Source: DAOTEJ01 sp035454085
Lineage (GTDB): Bacteria; Pseudomonadota; Gammaproteobacteria; Burkholderiales; Burkholderiaceae_F
Assembly: GCA_035454085.1 (NCBI GenBank)
Contig: DAOTEJ010000087.1
Location: forward strand, 1-10,183
Length of the DNA: 10,183 bases
Reading direction: 5' to 3'
Numbering within the stretch: position 1 is the first letter of the stretch; every line of letters starts with the position of its first letter. The notes beneath the pieces are model-generated. The model was given only the letters and a program-made list of their open reading frames with translations. It was not told where the DNA came from and ran no database searches. Shown piece after piece: positions 1 to 6,520 of the stretch. A program made the position numbers and the translations under genes.

Positions 1-542
1 TCATCTTCACCAACTACCTGTCCAAGGTCAGCCCTGACTGGAAGGCCAAGGTCGGCGAGGGCACGGCCGTCAACTGGCCCGCGGGTGCCGGTGGCAAGGG
101 CAACGAGGGCGTCAGCGCCTTCGTGCAGCGCCTGCCCAACTCGATCGGGTACGTCGAGTACGCCTACGCCAAGCAGAACAAGATGCCCTACGCGCTGCTG
201 CAGAACGCCGCGGGCAACTTTGTGGCCCCTGATGACGACACATTCGCTGCCGCCGCGGCCGGCGCCGACTGGAGCAAGACCTTTTATCAGATCCTGACCA
301 ACCAGGCGGGCAAGGACGCGTGGCCGATCACCGGCGCGACCTTCATCATGATGCACAAGGCGCAGGACAAGCCCGCGCAGGGCGCGGCCTCGCTGCGCTT
401 CTTCGATTGGGCCTACGCCAATGGCGACAAGATGGCCACGGAGCTCGACTACGTGCCGATGCCGCCTGCCGTCGAGGCTTCGATCCGCAAGAGCTGGGGC
501 GCGATCCAGGCCGACGGCAAGCCGGTCTTCGTAGCCAAGTAG
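1..542 (+). CDS. pstS: PstS, periplasmic phosphate-binding protein (C-terminal half, 5' end outside window)
   Basis: PstS captures inorganic phosphate in the periplasm and delivers it to the PstCA permease. The reading frame is open from base 3 to a TAG stop, giving 179 residues, roughly half of a typical PstS. Recognisable family stretches are GGKGNEGVSAFVQRLPNSIG, IGYVEYAYAKQNKMPYALLQ, ADWSKTFYQILTNQAGKDAW, WPITGATFIMMHK and LRFFDWAYANGDKMATELDY, which resemble E. coli PstS closely from memory. The first residues (IFTNYLSK) correspond to the segment just after the SGTS phosphate-binding loop, so that loop, the signal peptide and the promoter lie upstream of the window. It is the first visible gene of the pst cluster and is separated from pstC by a stem-loop. 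Identity is very secure; only completeness is limited by the window edge. Confidence 0.97.
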   Translation, partial: IFTNYLSKVSPDWKAKVGEGTAVNWPAGAGGKGNEGVSAFVQRLPNSIGYVEYAYAKQNKMPYALLQNAAGNFVAPDDDTFAAAAAGADWSKTFYQILTNQAGKDAWPITGATFIMMHKAQDKPAQGAASLRFFDWAYANGDKMATELDYVPMPPAVEASIRKSWGAIQADGKPVFVAK

Positions 543-553
543 TTCTGCTGCCA

Positions 554-592
554 GACCCTCGGGGCAGGGTGCGTCGTGCCCGCCCCGGGGTC
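554..592 (+). other. Intergenic stem-loop between pstS and pstC
   Basis: Bases 554-569 pair with 579-592 to form a 14-bp G+C-rich stem with two single-base bulges (T559 and A566) and a 9-base loop (570-578). No T-run follows, so it does not look like a classical intrinsic terminator. In many binding-protein transporter operons, hairpins after the binding-protein gene protect the upstream mRNA from 3' exonucleases or partly attenuate read-through, giving more binding protein than permease. That role is inferred here; the pairing itself is read directly from the sequence. Confidence 0.6.
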
Positions 593-607
593 GATCTCAT
601 CCCGTCC

Positions 608-612
608 AGGAG
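608..612 (+). promoter_or_regulatory. Ribosome-binding site deciding the pstC start
   Basis: AGGAG lies 8 bases before the ATG at 621. It favours this start over the GTG at 576, which falls inside the stem-loop, and over the in-frame ATG at 669, which has only a weak AAGAAG upstream. Confidence 0.65.
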
Positions 613-620
613 CCAAGCAG

Positions 621-1634
621 ATGGGCGCTACACTGTCCACGGCCACCACGCTCCCCGGAAAAGAAGTCATGAAGACTCCCGGTATGCCACCTTCGCGATC
701 GCGCGGTCAGGTGGCCGACATCGTGTTCCTCTGGGTCACCCGCGGAGCAGCGGCGCTCACGCTTCTGCTGCTGATGGGCATCATCGGCTCGCTGGTCGTT
801 GGCGCCTGGCCGTCGATCCAGACTTTCGGCCTGAAGTTCCTGTGGACCGCGGAATGGGATCCGGCGCAGGACGTCTACGGCGGGCTCGTGATGATCTACG
901 GGACGCTGGTCACCTCGGCCATCGCGCTGATCATTGCCGTGCCCGTCAGCTTTGGAATTGCCTTGTTCCTCACCGAACTGTCTCCGCGCTGGCTCAAGCG
1001 GCCGCTGGGCACGGCGATCGAACTGCTGGCCGCGATTCCCTCGATCGTCTACGGCATGTGGGGTCTGCTGATTTTCGCCCCCATCCTATCCAAGTACGTT
1101 CAGGTTCCGCTGCAAAACGCGTTCGGTTCGGTGCCTGTGCTTGGCGCGCTGTTCCAGGGGCCGCCAGTGGGCATTGGCCTGCTGTCGGCGGGGATCATCC
1201 TGGCGATCATGATCATCCCGTTTATCGCGGCCGTGATGCGCGACGTGTTCGAAGTCACCCCCGCGCTGCTCAAGGAGTCGGCCTACGGCGTGGGGGCCAC
1301 CACCTGGGAGGTGGTCTCGAAGGTCGTGCTGCCCTACACCAAGGCCGGTGTGATCGGCGGGATCATGTTGGGCCTGGGCCGTGCGCTGGGCGAGACCATG
1401 GCCGTGACTTTCGTGATCGGCAACATGAACCAGCTTTCCAGCGCGTCGCTGTTCGAGCCCGGCAATTCGATCACCTCGACGCTGGCCAACGAGTTTGCCG
1501 AGGCTGCGCCCGGCCTGCACGCCGCCTCGCTGCTCTACCTCGGGCTGGTGCTGTTCTTCATTACCTTCCTGGTGCTGGCCCTGTCCAAGCTGCTGCTCAT
1601 GCGCCTGAAGAAGAACGAGGGAGGGCGCACATGA
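621..1634 (+). CDS. pstC: PstC, phosphate ABC transporter permease
   Basis: PstC is one of the two inner-membrane permease subunits of the high-affinity phosphate ABC importer and pairs with PstA. The 337-residue product is close to the usual PstC length (about 320). It has a polar N-terminus, a first membrane segment around residues 38-62 (rich in ALTLLLLMGIIGSLVVG), and several further hydrophobic helices. The EAA-type cytoplasmic loop that contacts PstB begins near E219 (ESAYGVGATTWEVVSKVVLP), followed by GRALGETMAV around residue 258, the PstC-type signature. The ATG at 621 is preferred because AGGAG sits 8 bases upstream; a start at 669 would give 321 residues and cannot be excluded. The TGA stop overlaps the pstA ATG in an ATGA arrangement, implying translational coupling. 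Confidence 0.96.
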   Translation: MGATLSTATTLPGKEVMKTPGMPPSRSRGQVADIVFLWVTRGAAALTLLLLMGIIGSLVVGAWPSIQTFGLKFLWTAEWDPAQDVYGGLVMIYGTLVTSAIALIIAVPVSFGIALFLTELSPRWLKRPLGTAIELLAAIPSIVYGMWGLLIFAPILSKYVQVPLQNAFGSVPVLGALFQGPPVGIGLLSAGIILAIMIIPFIAAVMRDVFEVTPALLKESAYGVGATTWEVVSKVVLPYTKAGVIGGIMLGLGRALGETMAVTFVIGNMNQLSSASLFEPGNSITSTLANEFAEAAPGLHAASLLYLGLVLFFITFLVLALSKLLLMRLKKNEGGRT

Positions 1635-2506
1635 GCGCTGTGGTGAATGCCGGCCGGAGTGACTATCGCCTGCCGATGCACCGGCGCCGCAAGGTCATTA
1701 ACGTGATCGCGCTGGTGCTCTCGCTCGCTGCGATGACCTTCGGCCTGGTGTGGCTGATCTGGATCCTGGTTGAGACCTTCTTGCTGGGCGTTGACGGCCT
1801 ACGCCTGGCCACATTCACCCAGGACACGCCCCCGCCAAACACCGACTCGGGCGGACTGCGCAACGCGATCGTCGGCTCGCTGATGATGGTGTCGCTGGCT
1901 ACGTTGATTGGAACGCCGGTAGGGGTCCTGTCCGGCATCTACCTTGCCGAGTACGGCCAGCGCGGCTGGTTCGGCGAAGTGACCCGCTTCATCAACGACA
2001 TCCTGCTGGCCGCGCCCTCGATCGTGATCGGCCTGTTCATCTACGCCGTCGTGGTGGCGCCGCGGGGCGGATTCTCGGGCTGGTCCGGGGTGCTGGCGCT
2101 TGCATTGATCGTCGTCCCGGTCGTGGTACGCACGACCGAGAACATGCTGGCGCTGATCCCCAACTCTCTGCGCGAGGCCGCCTACGCAGTGGGAGCTTCG
2201 AAGTACGTGATGATCAAGAGCGTCACCCTCAAGGCTGCCATCGCGGGCGTAATCACGGGCGTTCTGCTCGCCCTGGCGCGCATCGCCGGCGAGACCGCGC
2301 CATTGCTGTTCACCGCGCTGTCCAACCAGTTCTTCTCGGCCGACCTTTCCAAGCCCATGGCCAACCTGCCGGTGACCATCTTCAAGTTCGCGATGAGCCC
2401 ATTCGAAAATTGGCAGAAGCTCGCCTGGGCGGGGGTCTTCCTGATCACGCTGGGCGTACTGGTGCTGAACATCCTGGCCCGCATGCTGTTCCACAAGAAG
2501 GACTGA
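1631..2506 (+). CDS. pstA: PstA, phosphate ABC transporter permease
   Basis: PstA is the second inner-membrane permease subunit of the phosphate importer. The product is 291 residues, normal for the family. After a basic N-terminus (HRRRK) the first membrane helix spans about residues 24-46, and more hydrophobic helices follow. Diagnostic stretches are GIYLAEYG, NDILLAAPSIVIGLF, and the EAA loop beginning at E182 (EAAYAVGASKYVMIKSVTLK), followed by ALARIAGETAPLLFTAL. The C-terminus is basic (RMLFHKKD). The ATG overlaps the pstC stop (ATGA) and follows a GAGGGAGGG purine tract that can act as the ribosome-binding site. The same frame is open far upstream through pstC, but that part is only a shadow of pstS/pstC. 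The gene is followed after 3 bp by pstB. Confidence 0.96.
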   Translation: MSAVVNAGRSDYRLPMHRRRKVINVIALVLSLAAMTFGLVWLIWILVETFLLGVDGLRLATFTQDTPPPNTDSGGLRNAIVGSLMMVSLATLIGTPVGVLSGIYLAEYGQRGWFGEVTRFINDILLAAPSIVIGLFIYAVVVAPRGGFSGWSGVLALALIVVPVVVRTTENMLALIPNSLREAAYAVGASKYVMIKSVTLKAAIAGVITGVLLALARIAGETAPLLFTALSNQFFSADLSKPMANLPVTIFKFAMSPFENWQKLAWAGVFLITLGVLVLNILARMLFHKKD

Positions 2507-2509
2507 GGC

Positions 2510-3295
2510 ATGAACTCCGAGACTGCCGCCGCGACCAAGGCGCGCACCAAGATGACCGTGCGCGATCTGAACTTCTACTACGGCAAGTTCCACGCGCTCA
2601 AGAGCATCAACCTCGATATCGCGGAGAAGCAGGTGACGGCCTTCATCGGCCCGTCGGGTTGCGGCAAATCCACGCTGCTGCGCACCTTCAACCGCATGTT
2701 CGAGCTGTATCCCGACCAGCGCGCCCAGGGCGCGATCGAAATGGACGGAGACAACCTGCTGACCACCAAGGAGGACGTGGCCCTGCTGCGCGCCAAGATT
2801 GGCATGGTCTTCCAGAAGCCCACGCCCTTCCCGATGTCGATCTACGACAACATCGCCTTCGGAGTGAAGCTCTTCGAGCGCCTGTCGCGCTCCGAGATGG
2901 ACGACCGCGTCGAATGGGCGCTGCGCAAGGCCGCGCTCTGGAACGAGGCCAAGGACAAGCTCGGCCAGAACGGCACCTCGCTGTCGGGCGGTCAGCAGCA
3001 GCGCCTGTGCATCGCGCGCGGGATTGCGGTCAAGCCTGAGGTCATCCTCTTCGACGAACCCTGCTCGGCGCTCGACCCGATCTCGACCGCGAAGATCGAG
3101 GAGCTGATCGAGGAACTCAAGGCCGACTACACGGTGGCCATCGTCACGCACAACATGCAGCAGGCGGCGCGGGTCTCGGATTACACGGCGTACATGTACC
3201 TGGGCGAGCTGATCGAGTTCGGCGAGACCGACCAGATCTTCATCAAGCCCAAGCGCAAGGAAACCGAGGACTACATCACCGGCCGCTTCGGCTAG
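2510..3295 (+). CDS. pstB: PstB, phosphate transporter ATP-binding protein
   Basis: PstB is the cytoplasmic ATPase that powers PstCA and also takes part in phosphate signalling to PhoR through PhoU. The product is 261 residues, the standard length. All ABC motifs are intact: Walker A GPSGCGKST at residues 47-55, a Q-loop in MVFQKPTPFPMSIYDNI, signature LSGGQQQR at 158-165, Walker B VILFDEP at 178-184 followed by the D-loop SALDP, and the switch His214 in THNMQQAARVSD. The motifs QKPTPFP and FNRMFELYP are typical of PstB rather than other ABC ATPases. The N-terminal leader of about 15 residues (MNSETAAATKARTK) is ordinary. The start lies 3 bp after the pstA stop, with a GAGG-like site overlapping that stop. 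Confidence 0.97.
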   Translation: MNSETAAATKARTKMTVRDLNFYYGKFHALKSINLDIAEKQVTAFIGPSGCGKSTLLRTFNRMFELYPDQRAQGAIEMDGDNLLTTKEDVALLRAKIGMVFQKPTPFPMSIYDNIAFGVKLFERLSRSEMDDRVEWALRKAALWNEAKDKLGQNGTSLSGGQQQRLCIARGIAVKPEVILFDEPCSALDPISTAKIEELIEELKADYTVAIVTHNMQQAARVSDYTAYMYLGELIEFGETDQIFIKPKRKETEDYITGRFG

Positions 3296-3314
3296 ACCAC
3301 CCAGGAGTCGCTTC

Positions 3315-4028
3315 ATGCCCATCGGAGATCATTCGTCCCGCGTCTACGACCAGGAGTTGGAGAACATGCGTTCGCGCGTGCTCCAGATGGGCGGGCTGGT
3401 GGAATCGCAGATCAAGGTCGCGCTCGACGCCTTCGATGCCGGTGACGTGGCGGCGGCAGAGCAGGCCATTGCCGCCGACCGCCGCGTCAACGAGCTCGAG
3501 CTCGAGCTCGACAAGCTGGTCAACCACGTGATCGCCCGGCGCCAGCCCACGGCGGGCGACCTGCGCATGATCATGGGGGTGGCCAAGACCATCACCGACA
3601 TCGAGCGTTCGGGCGACGAGGCCTCGAAGATCGCGCGCGCCGTGATCTGGCTGCGCGACAAGGACAGCTCAGGGCGCTTCAACCGCATCCCGGACATCCG
3701 CAGCTCGGGCGAGGCGGCGCTCACCATGTTCCGCCACGCGCTCGACGCCTTCGCCCGCATGGACGCCAGCGCGGCGGCCGCCACCATTCGTGAGGACCAG
3801 GCGGTCGATGACCGCTTCCGCGCCATCCTGCGTCAGCTCGTGACGTACATGATGGAGGATCCGCGCTCGATCACGCCCTCGATCGACACGGTGTGGATCG
3901 CCAAGGCGATCGAGCGCATCGGCGACCACGCCAAGAACATCGCCGAGCACGTGATCTTCATCGCCCAGGGCGAGGATGTGCGCCACTCCTCGCCCGAGGA
4001 GGTGGAGCGCACGGTGGCGCGCAACTGA
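3315..4028 (+). CDS. phoU: PhoU, phosphate signalling regulator
   Basis: PhoU is a cytoplasmic helical protein that represses the Pho response when phosphate is plentiful by coupling the Pst transporter to PhoR. The product is 237 residues, the normal size, and shows the expected two-repeat structure. The first repeat contains RRQPTAGDLRMIMGVAKTIT followed by DIERSGDEASKIA; the second contains YMMEDPRSITPSIDTVWIAK followed by AIERIGDHAKNIAEHV. Both repeats keep the ER(S/I)GD core, part of the metal-binding E/DxxxD pattern. The start at 3315 is preceded by AGGAG with 8 bases of spacing, 19 bp after pstB. The stop overlaps the phoB ATG by one base (TGATG). A short run of three GAGCTC units at 3492-3509 encodes ELELEL in a helix and is compatible with ordinary codon bias. 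Confidence 0.97.
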   Translation: MPIGDHSSRVYDQELENMRSRVLQMGGLVESQIKVALDAFDAGDVAAAEQAIAADRRVNELELELDKLVNHVIARRQPTAGDLRMIMGVAKTITDIERSGDEASKIARAVIWLRDKDSSGRFNRIPDIRSSGEAALTMFRHALDAFARMDASAAAATIREDQAVDDRFRAILRQLVTYMMEDPRSITPSIDTVWIAKAIERIGDHAKNIAEHVIFIAQGEDVRHSSPEEVERTVARN

Positions 4029-4723
4029 TGAGCGCCTCGATCCTAGTCGTCGAGGACGAACCCGCGATCGGCGAACTCGTCGCCTATGCCTGCACGAGCC
4101 AGGGCTTTGAGGTGCGTCGCTCCGAGGCGGTGACCAGCGCGCGCACCGCGATCGATCAGGAGCTGCCCGACCTCGTGATCCTCGACTGGATGCTGCCCGA
4201 CCGCTCGGGGGTGGATCTGCTGCGCGAGTTGCGCAGCCAGGAGCGCACGCGCGAACTGCCGGTGATCATGCTCACGGCCCGTGGCACAGAGGCCGACCGC
4301 GTGAGCGGGCTCGACGCCGGCGCCGACGACTACGTGGTCAAGCCGTTCTCGCCCAAGGAACTGATTTCCCGGGTGCGGGCGGTGTTGCGGCGACGTGCGC
4401 CGCAGGTCTCGGGCGAGCCGCTCTCCTATGGTGCGTTGCGCATCGATCCTGCCCGGCATGAGGTCACCGTCGATGAGGTTCCGGTCAAGCTGGGGCTGGC
4501 TGAATTCAAGCTGCTGCGCTTCCTGGTTGGCCATCCGGAGCGCGTCTATTCGCGCGCCCAGTTGCTCGACAGCGTGTGGGGCGACCACGTGTTTATCGAG
4601 GAGCGCACCGTTGACGTTCACGTGTTGCGCCTGCGCAAGGCCCTGACCCCTGCCGGCGCGCAGCACCTGGTGCAGACCGTGCGCGGGCTGGGGTACCGCC
4701 TCTCCTCGCGCATCGAGGCCTAG
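4028..4723 (+). CDS. phoB: PhoB, phosphate-regulon response regulator
   Basis: PhoB is the OmpR-type transcription factor that binds Pho boxes when phosphorylated by PhoR. The product has 231 residues, the expected length. The receiver domain (about residues 3-120) has the acidic pair E9/D10, phospho-acceptor D53 in the PhoB-typical DWMLPDRSGVDLLR context, T83 in MLTARG and K105 in DDYVVKPFSPKEL. The C-terminal winged-helix DNA-binding domain (about 130-229) includes EFKLLRFLVGHPERVYSRAQ, LLDSVWG, the recognition-helix region ERTVDVHVLRLRKAL and the wing ending VRGLGYRLS. The frame is open upstream into phoU, but the ATG at 4028, overlapping the phoU stop, gives the canonical N-terminus MSASILVVEDEPAIGELV. 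It is followed immediately by phoR. Its probable targets in this window are the Pho boxes at 6368-6396 and 6462-6479. Confidence 0.97.
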   Translation: MSASILVVEDEPAIGELVAYACTSQGFEVRRSEAVTSARTAIDQELPDLVILDWMLPDRSGVDLLRELRSQERTRELPVIMLTARGTEADRVSGLDAGADDYVVKPFSPKELISRVRAVLRRRAPQVSGEPLSYGALRIDPARHEVTVDEVPVKLGLAEFKLLRFLVGHPERVYSRAQLLDSVWGDHVFIEERTVDVHVLRLRKALTPAGAQHLVQTVRGLGYRLSSRIEA

Positions 4724-4724
4724 G

Positions 4725-6059
4725 GTGCGCGCCAGCCAGGCGAGCAGGATCGAGATCATCGGCCCGGCGATCGGGCGGATTGCGGCGCTGCTGCTTGCCG
4801 GTCTCGTCCTCGGCTGGCTGGCGGGGCCGACCTGGGGGCTCGGGTTGGTGGCGCTCGGCGCCCTGGTCATGCTGGGGTTTCACCTGCGCTATCTGGATCG
4901 TCTGGCGTTCTGGCTGGAGCAGCCCACCCTCGACACGGTGCCGGACGGCATCGGCGCGTGGAGCGAGGTTTTCGCGCGCGTCTACCGCACGCGCCGCGCG
5001 ACCGAACAGCACGAGCGCCGTCTGCAGGACAACGAAGAGCGCTTTCGTCGCACGATCAGCGCACTGCCCGAAGGACTGGTCCTGGTGGATGCGGCCTTGC
5101 AGATCGAGTGGTGCAATCCGATGGCGGAGCGCGACTTCGGCATCCGCCTGACGGCCGACGCGGGGCTGCGCCTGACCAACCTGGTGCGTGAGCCCGAGTT
5201 CGTTGATTACATGACGTCGGGCAAGTTCGACATGCCGCTGATCTTCCGCCCCATGGCCGGAGCGGCGCGCGCGCTCGAGGTGCGGGTGATCGAATTCGAG
5301 CCGGCGCGCTCGATCGTCATCTCGCGCGACATCACCGAACGCGAGCGGCTCGACGCCGTGCGGCGCGACTTCGTGGCCAACGTCTCGCACGAACTGCGCA
5401 CGCCGCTCACGGTGGTCAACGGATTCCTCGAGATGCTGGTGGACGGCGCGCCTCCGCCGGAGGAGGTGCGCCGGCGGCATTTGGGTCTGATGCGCGAGCA
5501 GACCGGACGCATGCATCGTCTGGTCGAGGATCTGCTCATGCTCTCGCGCCTGGAGTCGGACCAGACGCCGCTGGTCGAGGAGCGCGTGGATGTGGCCAGG
5601 CTGCTCCATGACACGGCCGACGACGCGCGCCTGCTGTCGCGGGGCAGGCACCTCGTGGAAGTGGAGTCGCCCGCCGCGCATGTGCGCGGCTCGCGCGACG
5701 AACTGCACAGTGCGATCGGCAACCTGGTGAGCAATGCCGTGCGCTACACGCCCGAGGGCGGCCGCATCCGCCTGCGCTTCGTGCTGGAAGAGGAGGGCGG
5801 CCGCATCGAGGTGTCCGACACCGGCATCGGCATCCCCGCCGAGCACCTGCCGCGGCTCACCGAGCGCTTCTACCGGGTGGACAAGAGCCGCTCGCGAGAT
5901 ACCGGCGGCACAGGCCTTGGACTGGCGATCGTCAAGCACGTGCTGATGCGCCACGGCGGCACCCTGGACGTGGAATCCACGCCGGGCGAAGGCTCCACTT
6001 TCATCGCGCGGCTGCCGCGCGCGCGCATCGAACCCGACTCGCTGATGCGGGTGGCGTGA
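4725..6059 (+). CDS. phoR: PhoR, phosphate-regulon sensor histidine kinase
   Basis: PhoR is the inner-membrane histidine kinase/phosphatase that controls PhoB. The product is 444 residues. Two membrane helices lie near residues 18-33 and 38-53 with almost no periplasmic loop, as usual for PhoR, which senses the transporter rather than an external ligand. A PAS domain spans about residues 98-200 (from NEERFRRTISALPEGLVLVD). The kinase core follows: the H-box with phospho-acceptor H222 in FVANVSHELRTPLTVVNGFL, the N-box N333-N337 (NLVSNAVRYTPEGG), the G1 box D365-G369 (DTGIGIP), the F-box region ERFYRVDKSRSR and the G2 box GGTGLGLAIVKHVL from residue 394. The start is GTG, 1 base after the phoB stop, with GAGG at 4715-4718. 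The convergent small gene begins 4 bp after the stop. Confidence 0.96.
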   Translation: MRASQASRIEIIGPAIGRIAALLLAGLVLGWLAGPTWGLGLVALGALVMLGFHLRYLDRLAFWLEQPTLDTVPDGIGAWSEVFARVYRTRRATEQHERRLQDNEERFRRTISALPEGLVLVDAALQIEWCNPMAERDFGIRLTADAGLRLTNLVREPEFVDYMTSGKFDMPLIFRPMAGAARALEVRVIEFEPARSIVISRDITERERLDAVRRDFVANVSHELRTPLTVVNGFLEMLVDGAPPPEEVRRRHLGLMREQTGRMHRLVEDLLMLSRLESDQTPLVEERVDVARLLHDTADDARLLSRGRHLVEVESPAAHVRGSRDELHSAIGNLVSNAVRYTPEGGRIRLRFVLEEEGGRIEVSDTGIGIPAEHLPRLTERFYRVDKSRSRDTGGTGLGLAIVKHVLMRHGGTLDVESTPGEGSTFIARLPRARIEPDSLMRVA

Positions 6060-6063
6060 AGCC

Positions 6064-6327
6064 TCAGGCGTGCAGCGCTGGCTGGCGCTGCGCGCGGGCG
6101 CACACCTCGCTGAATTCCGGGACCTGATCGGCGAATAGGCGCTCGATGCGCCAGTCCTGCAGGAGTTCCATGGCCAGTTCGAAGCTCGACCGGTCCATGC
6201 GGTAGAGGGACCCCAGGTTCACCGGGCCGGCCTCCGTCAGAGCGACCACAAGCCCCATCAGCGCTTGGGTGGAGTCCGATTCAGGCGCCGTCTCGATCTG
6301 GTGGCGGATGCGTTTGATGGCGTGCAT
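6064..6327 (-). CDS. Small unrecognised protein, putative Pho-regulon member (87 aa)
   Basis: I do not recognise this family. The product starts MHAIKRIRHQIETAPESDST and ends with RAQRQPALHA. It appears mostly helical, with no signal peptide or membrane segment. The stretch from about residue 35, NLGSLYRMDRSSFELAMELL followed by QDWRIERLF, could form a small helix-turn-helix-like bundle, but this is speculative. The start is chosen because AAGGAG lies at 6338-6333 with a 5-base spacer; the frame continues open further upstream but would run through the putative promoter. Support for a real gene comes from the good ribosome-binding site, the three-heptamer Pho-box array facing it, and its compact convergent fit against phoR (4-bp gap). 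It lies between phoR and the phosphate-linked dikinase unit, so a role in phosphate physiology is plausible but unproven. Confidence 0.72.
   Translation of the reverse strand: MHAIKRIRHQIETAPESDSTQALMGLVVALTEAGPVNLGSLYRMDRSSFELAMELLQDWRIERLFADQVPEFSEVCARAQRQPALHA
6068..6095. terminator. Possible hairpin at the phoR / small-gene convergence
   Basis: Bases 6068-6078 and 6085-6095 can form an 11-bp stem (one T-G wobble) around a 6-base loop. It lies just after the phoR stop and inside the last codons of the opposing small gene. No T-run follows on the + strand, so intrinsic termination is uncertain; it may serve as a barrier or 3'-end stabiliser. Coding constraint in a G+C-rich genome is an alternative explanation. 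Confidence 0.3.
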
Positions 6328-6351
6328 ATGGTCTCCTTGCGGTGCACCAAG

Positions 6352-6357
6352 ACTCTG
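6352..6357 (-). promoter_or_regulatory. Putative -10 element for the small gene
   Basis: CAGAGT on the - strand lies 10 bp after the Pho box, the spacing seen in well-known PhoB-activated promoters. It keeps the A at position 2 and the T at position 6 of TATAAT. The implied transcript would start near 6345 and have a leader of about 18 nt. Confidence 0.45.
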
Positions 6358-6367
6358 CCCGGACTGC

Positions 6368-6396
6368 ATGGCAGTTTCGTGACAGACATGTGACAT
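6368..6396 (-). promoter_or_regulatory. Pho box array (three heptamers) facing the small gene
   Basis: Read on the - strand there are three heptamers exactly 11 bp apart: ATGTCAC (6396-6390), CTGTCAC (6385-6379) and CTGCCAT (6374-6368). The second and third together form CTGTCACGAAACTGCCAT, close to the PhoB consensus of two CTGTCA(T/C) repeats separated by 4 bp. Three in-phase repeats suggest more than one PhoB dimer register. The array sits where PhoB replaces the -35 element of the promoter for the small minus-strand gene. Confidence 0.75.
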
Positions 6397-6399
6397 CCG

Positions 6400-6428
6400 C
6401 CGGGCGCTTGTCCGGGCGCAAGGCCCGG
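6400..6428. repeat. Imperfect dyad in the middle of the divergent promoter region
   Basis: CCGGGC (6400-6405) pairs with GCCCGG (6423-6428), and CTTG (6407-6410) pairs with CAAG (6419-6422), leaving G6406 bulged and an 8-base loop. The octamer CCGGGCGC also occurs twice in direct orientation (6400-6407 and 6412-6419), so one repeat copy forms part of the loop. It lies between the two opposed Pho boxes. It may be a binding site or a transcription barrier; function is unknown. Confidence 0.35.
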
Positions 6429-6461
6429 ATCCGCCTGTGCCCGATCGAGGCAGGCGTGGGG

Positions 6462-6479
6462 CTGTCACCTCCCGGTCAC
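6462..6479 (+). promoter_or_regulatory. Pho box upstream of the PhoU-like/dikinase unit
   Basis: CTGTCACCTCCCGGTCAC consists of CTGTCAC and CGGTCAC heptamers 11 bp apart, matching the direct-repeat layout of the PhoB site with one departure in the second repeat (G for T at its position 2) and an unusually G+C-rich 4-bp spacer. It faces the gene that starts at 6521. The match is weaker than the opposing array but the spacing is exact. Confidence 0.65.
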
Positions 6480-6489
6480 GTCGTGGCCT

Positions 6490-6495
6490 CAGACT
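6490..6495 (+). promoter_or_regulatory. Putative -10 element for the PhoU-like/dikinase unit
   Basis: CAGACT begins 10 bp after the Pho box, the same arrangement and nearly the same hexamer as on the opposite side. Transcription would start near 6502. This would make an ATG at 6503 leaderless and supports translation from 6521, which has a purine-rich GGAAAAGAG at 6508-6516 upstream. Confidence 0.4.
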
Positions 6496-6520
6496 GGGTT
6501 GCATGCTGGAAAAGAGCCGG

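Noticed and set aside
576..620. GTG start at 576 for PstC
   Set aside because: The codon lies in the loop of the intergenic stem-loop and has no ribosome-binding site; ATG 621 has AGGAG at proper spacing.
320..1630. Long in-frame extension upstream of PstA
   Set aside because: It overlaps pstS and all of pstC in another frame; PstA family length and the ATGA junction fix the start at 1631.
1799..3322. A 507-codon open frame on the minus strand across pstA and pstB
   Set aside because: It is antisense to two secure genes with intact motifs; its translation is a low-complexity-like mix typical of shadow frames in G+C-rich DNA.
3492..3509. Three tandem GAGCTC units in phoU as a possible variable repeat
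   Set aside because: Only three copies, in frame, encoding a Glu-Leu helix segment that suits PhoU; no sign of phase variation.
4593..5954. A 453-codon open frame on the minus strand opposite phoR
   Set aside because: PhoR is unambiguous with all kinase boxes; the minus frame is a codon-bias shadow.
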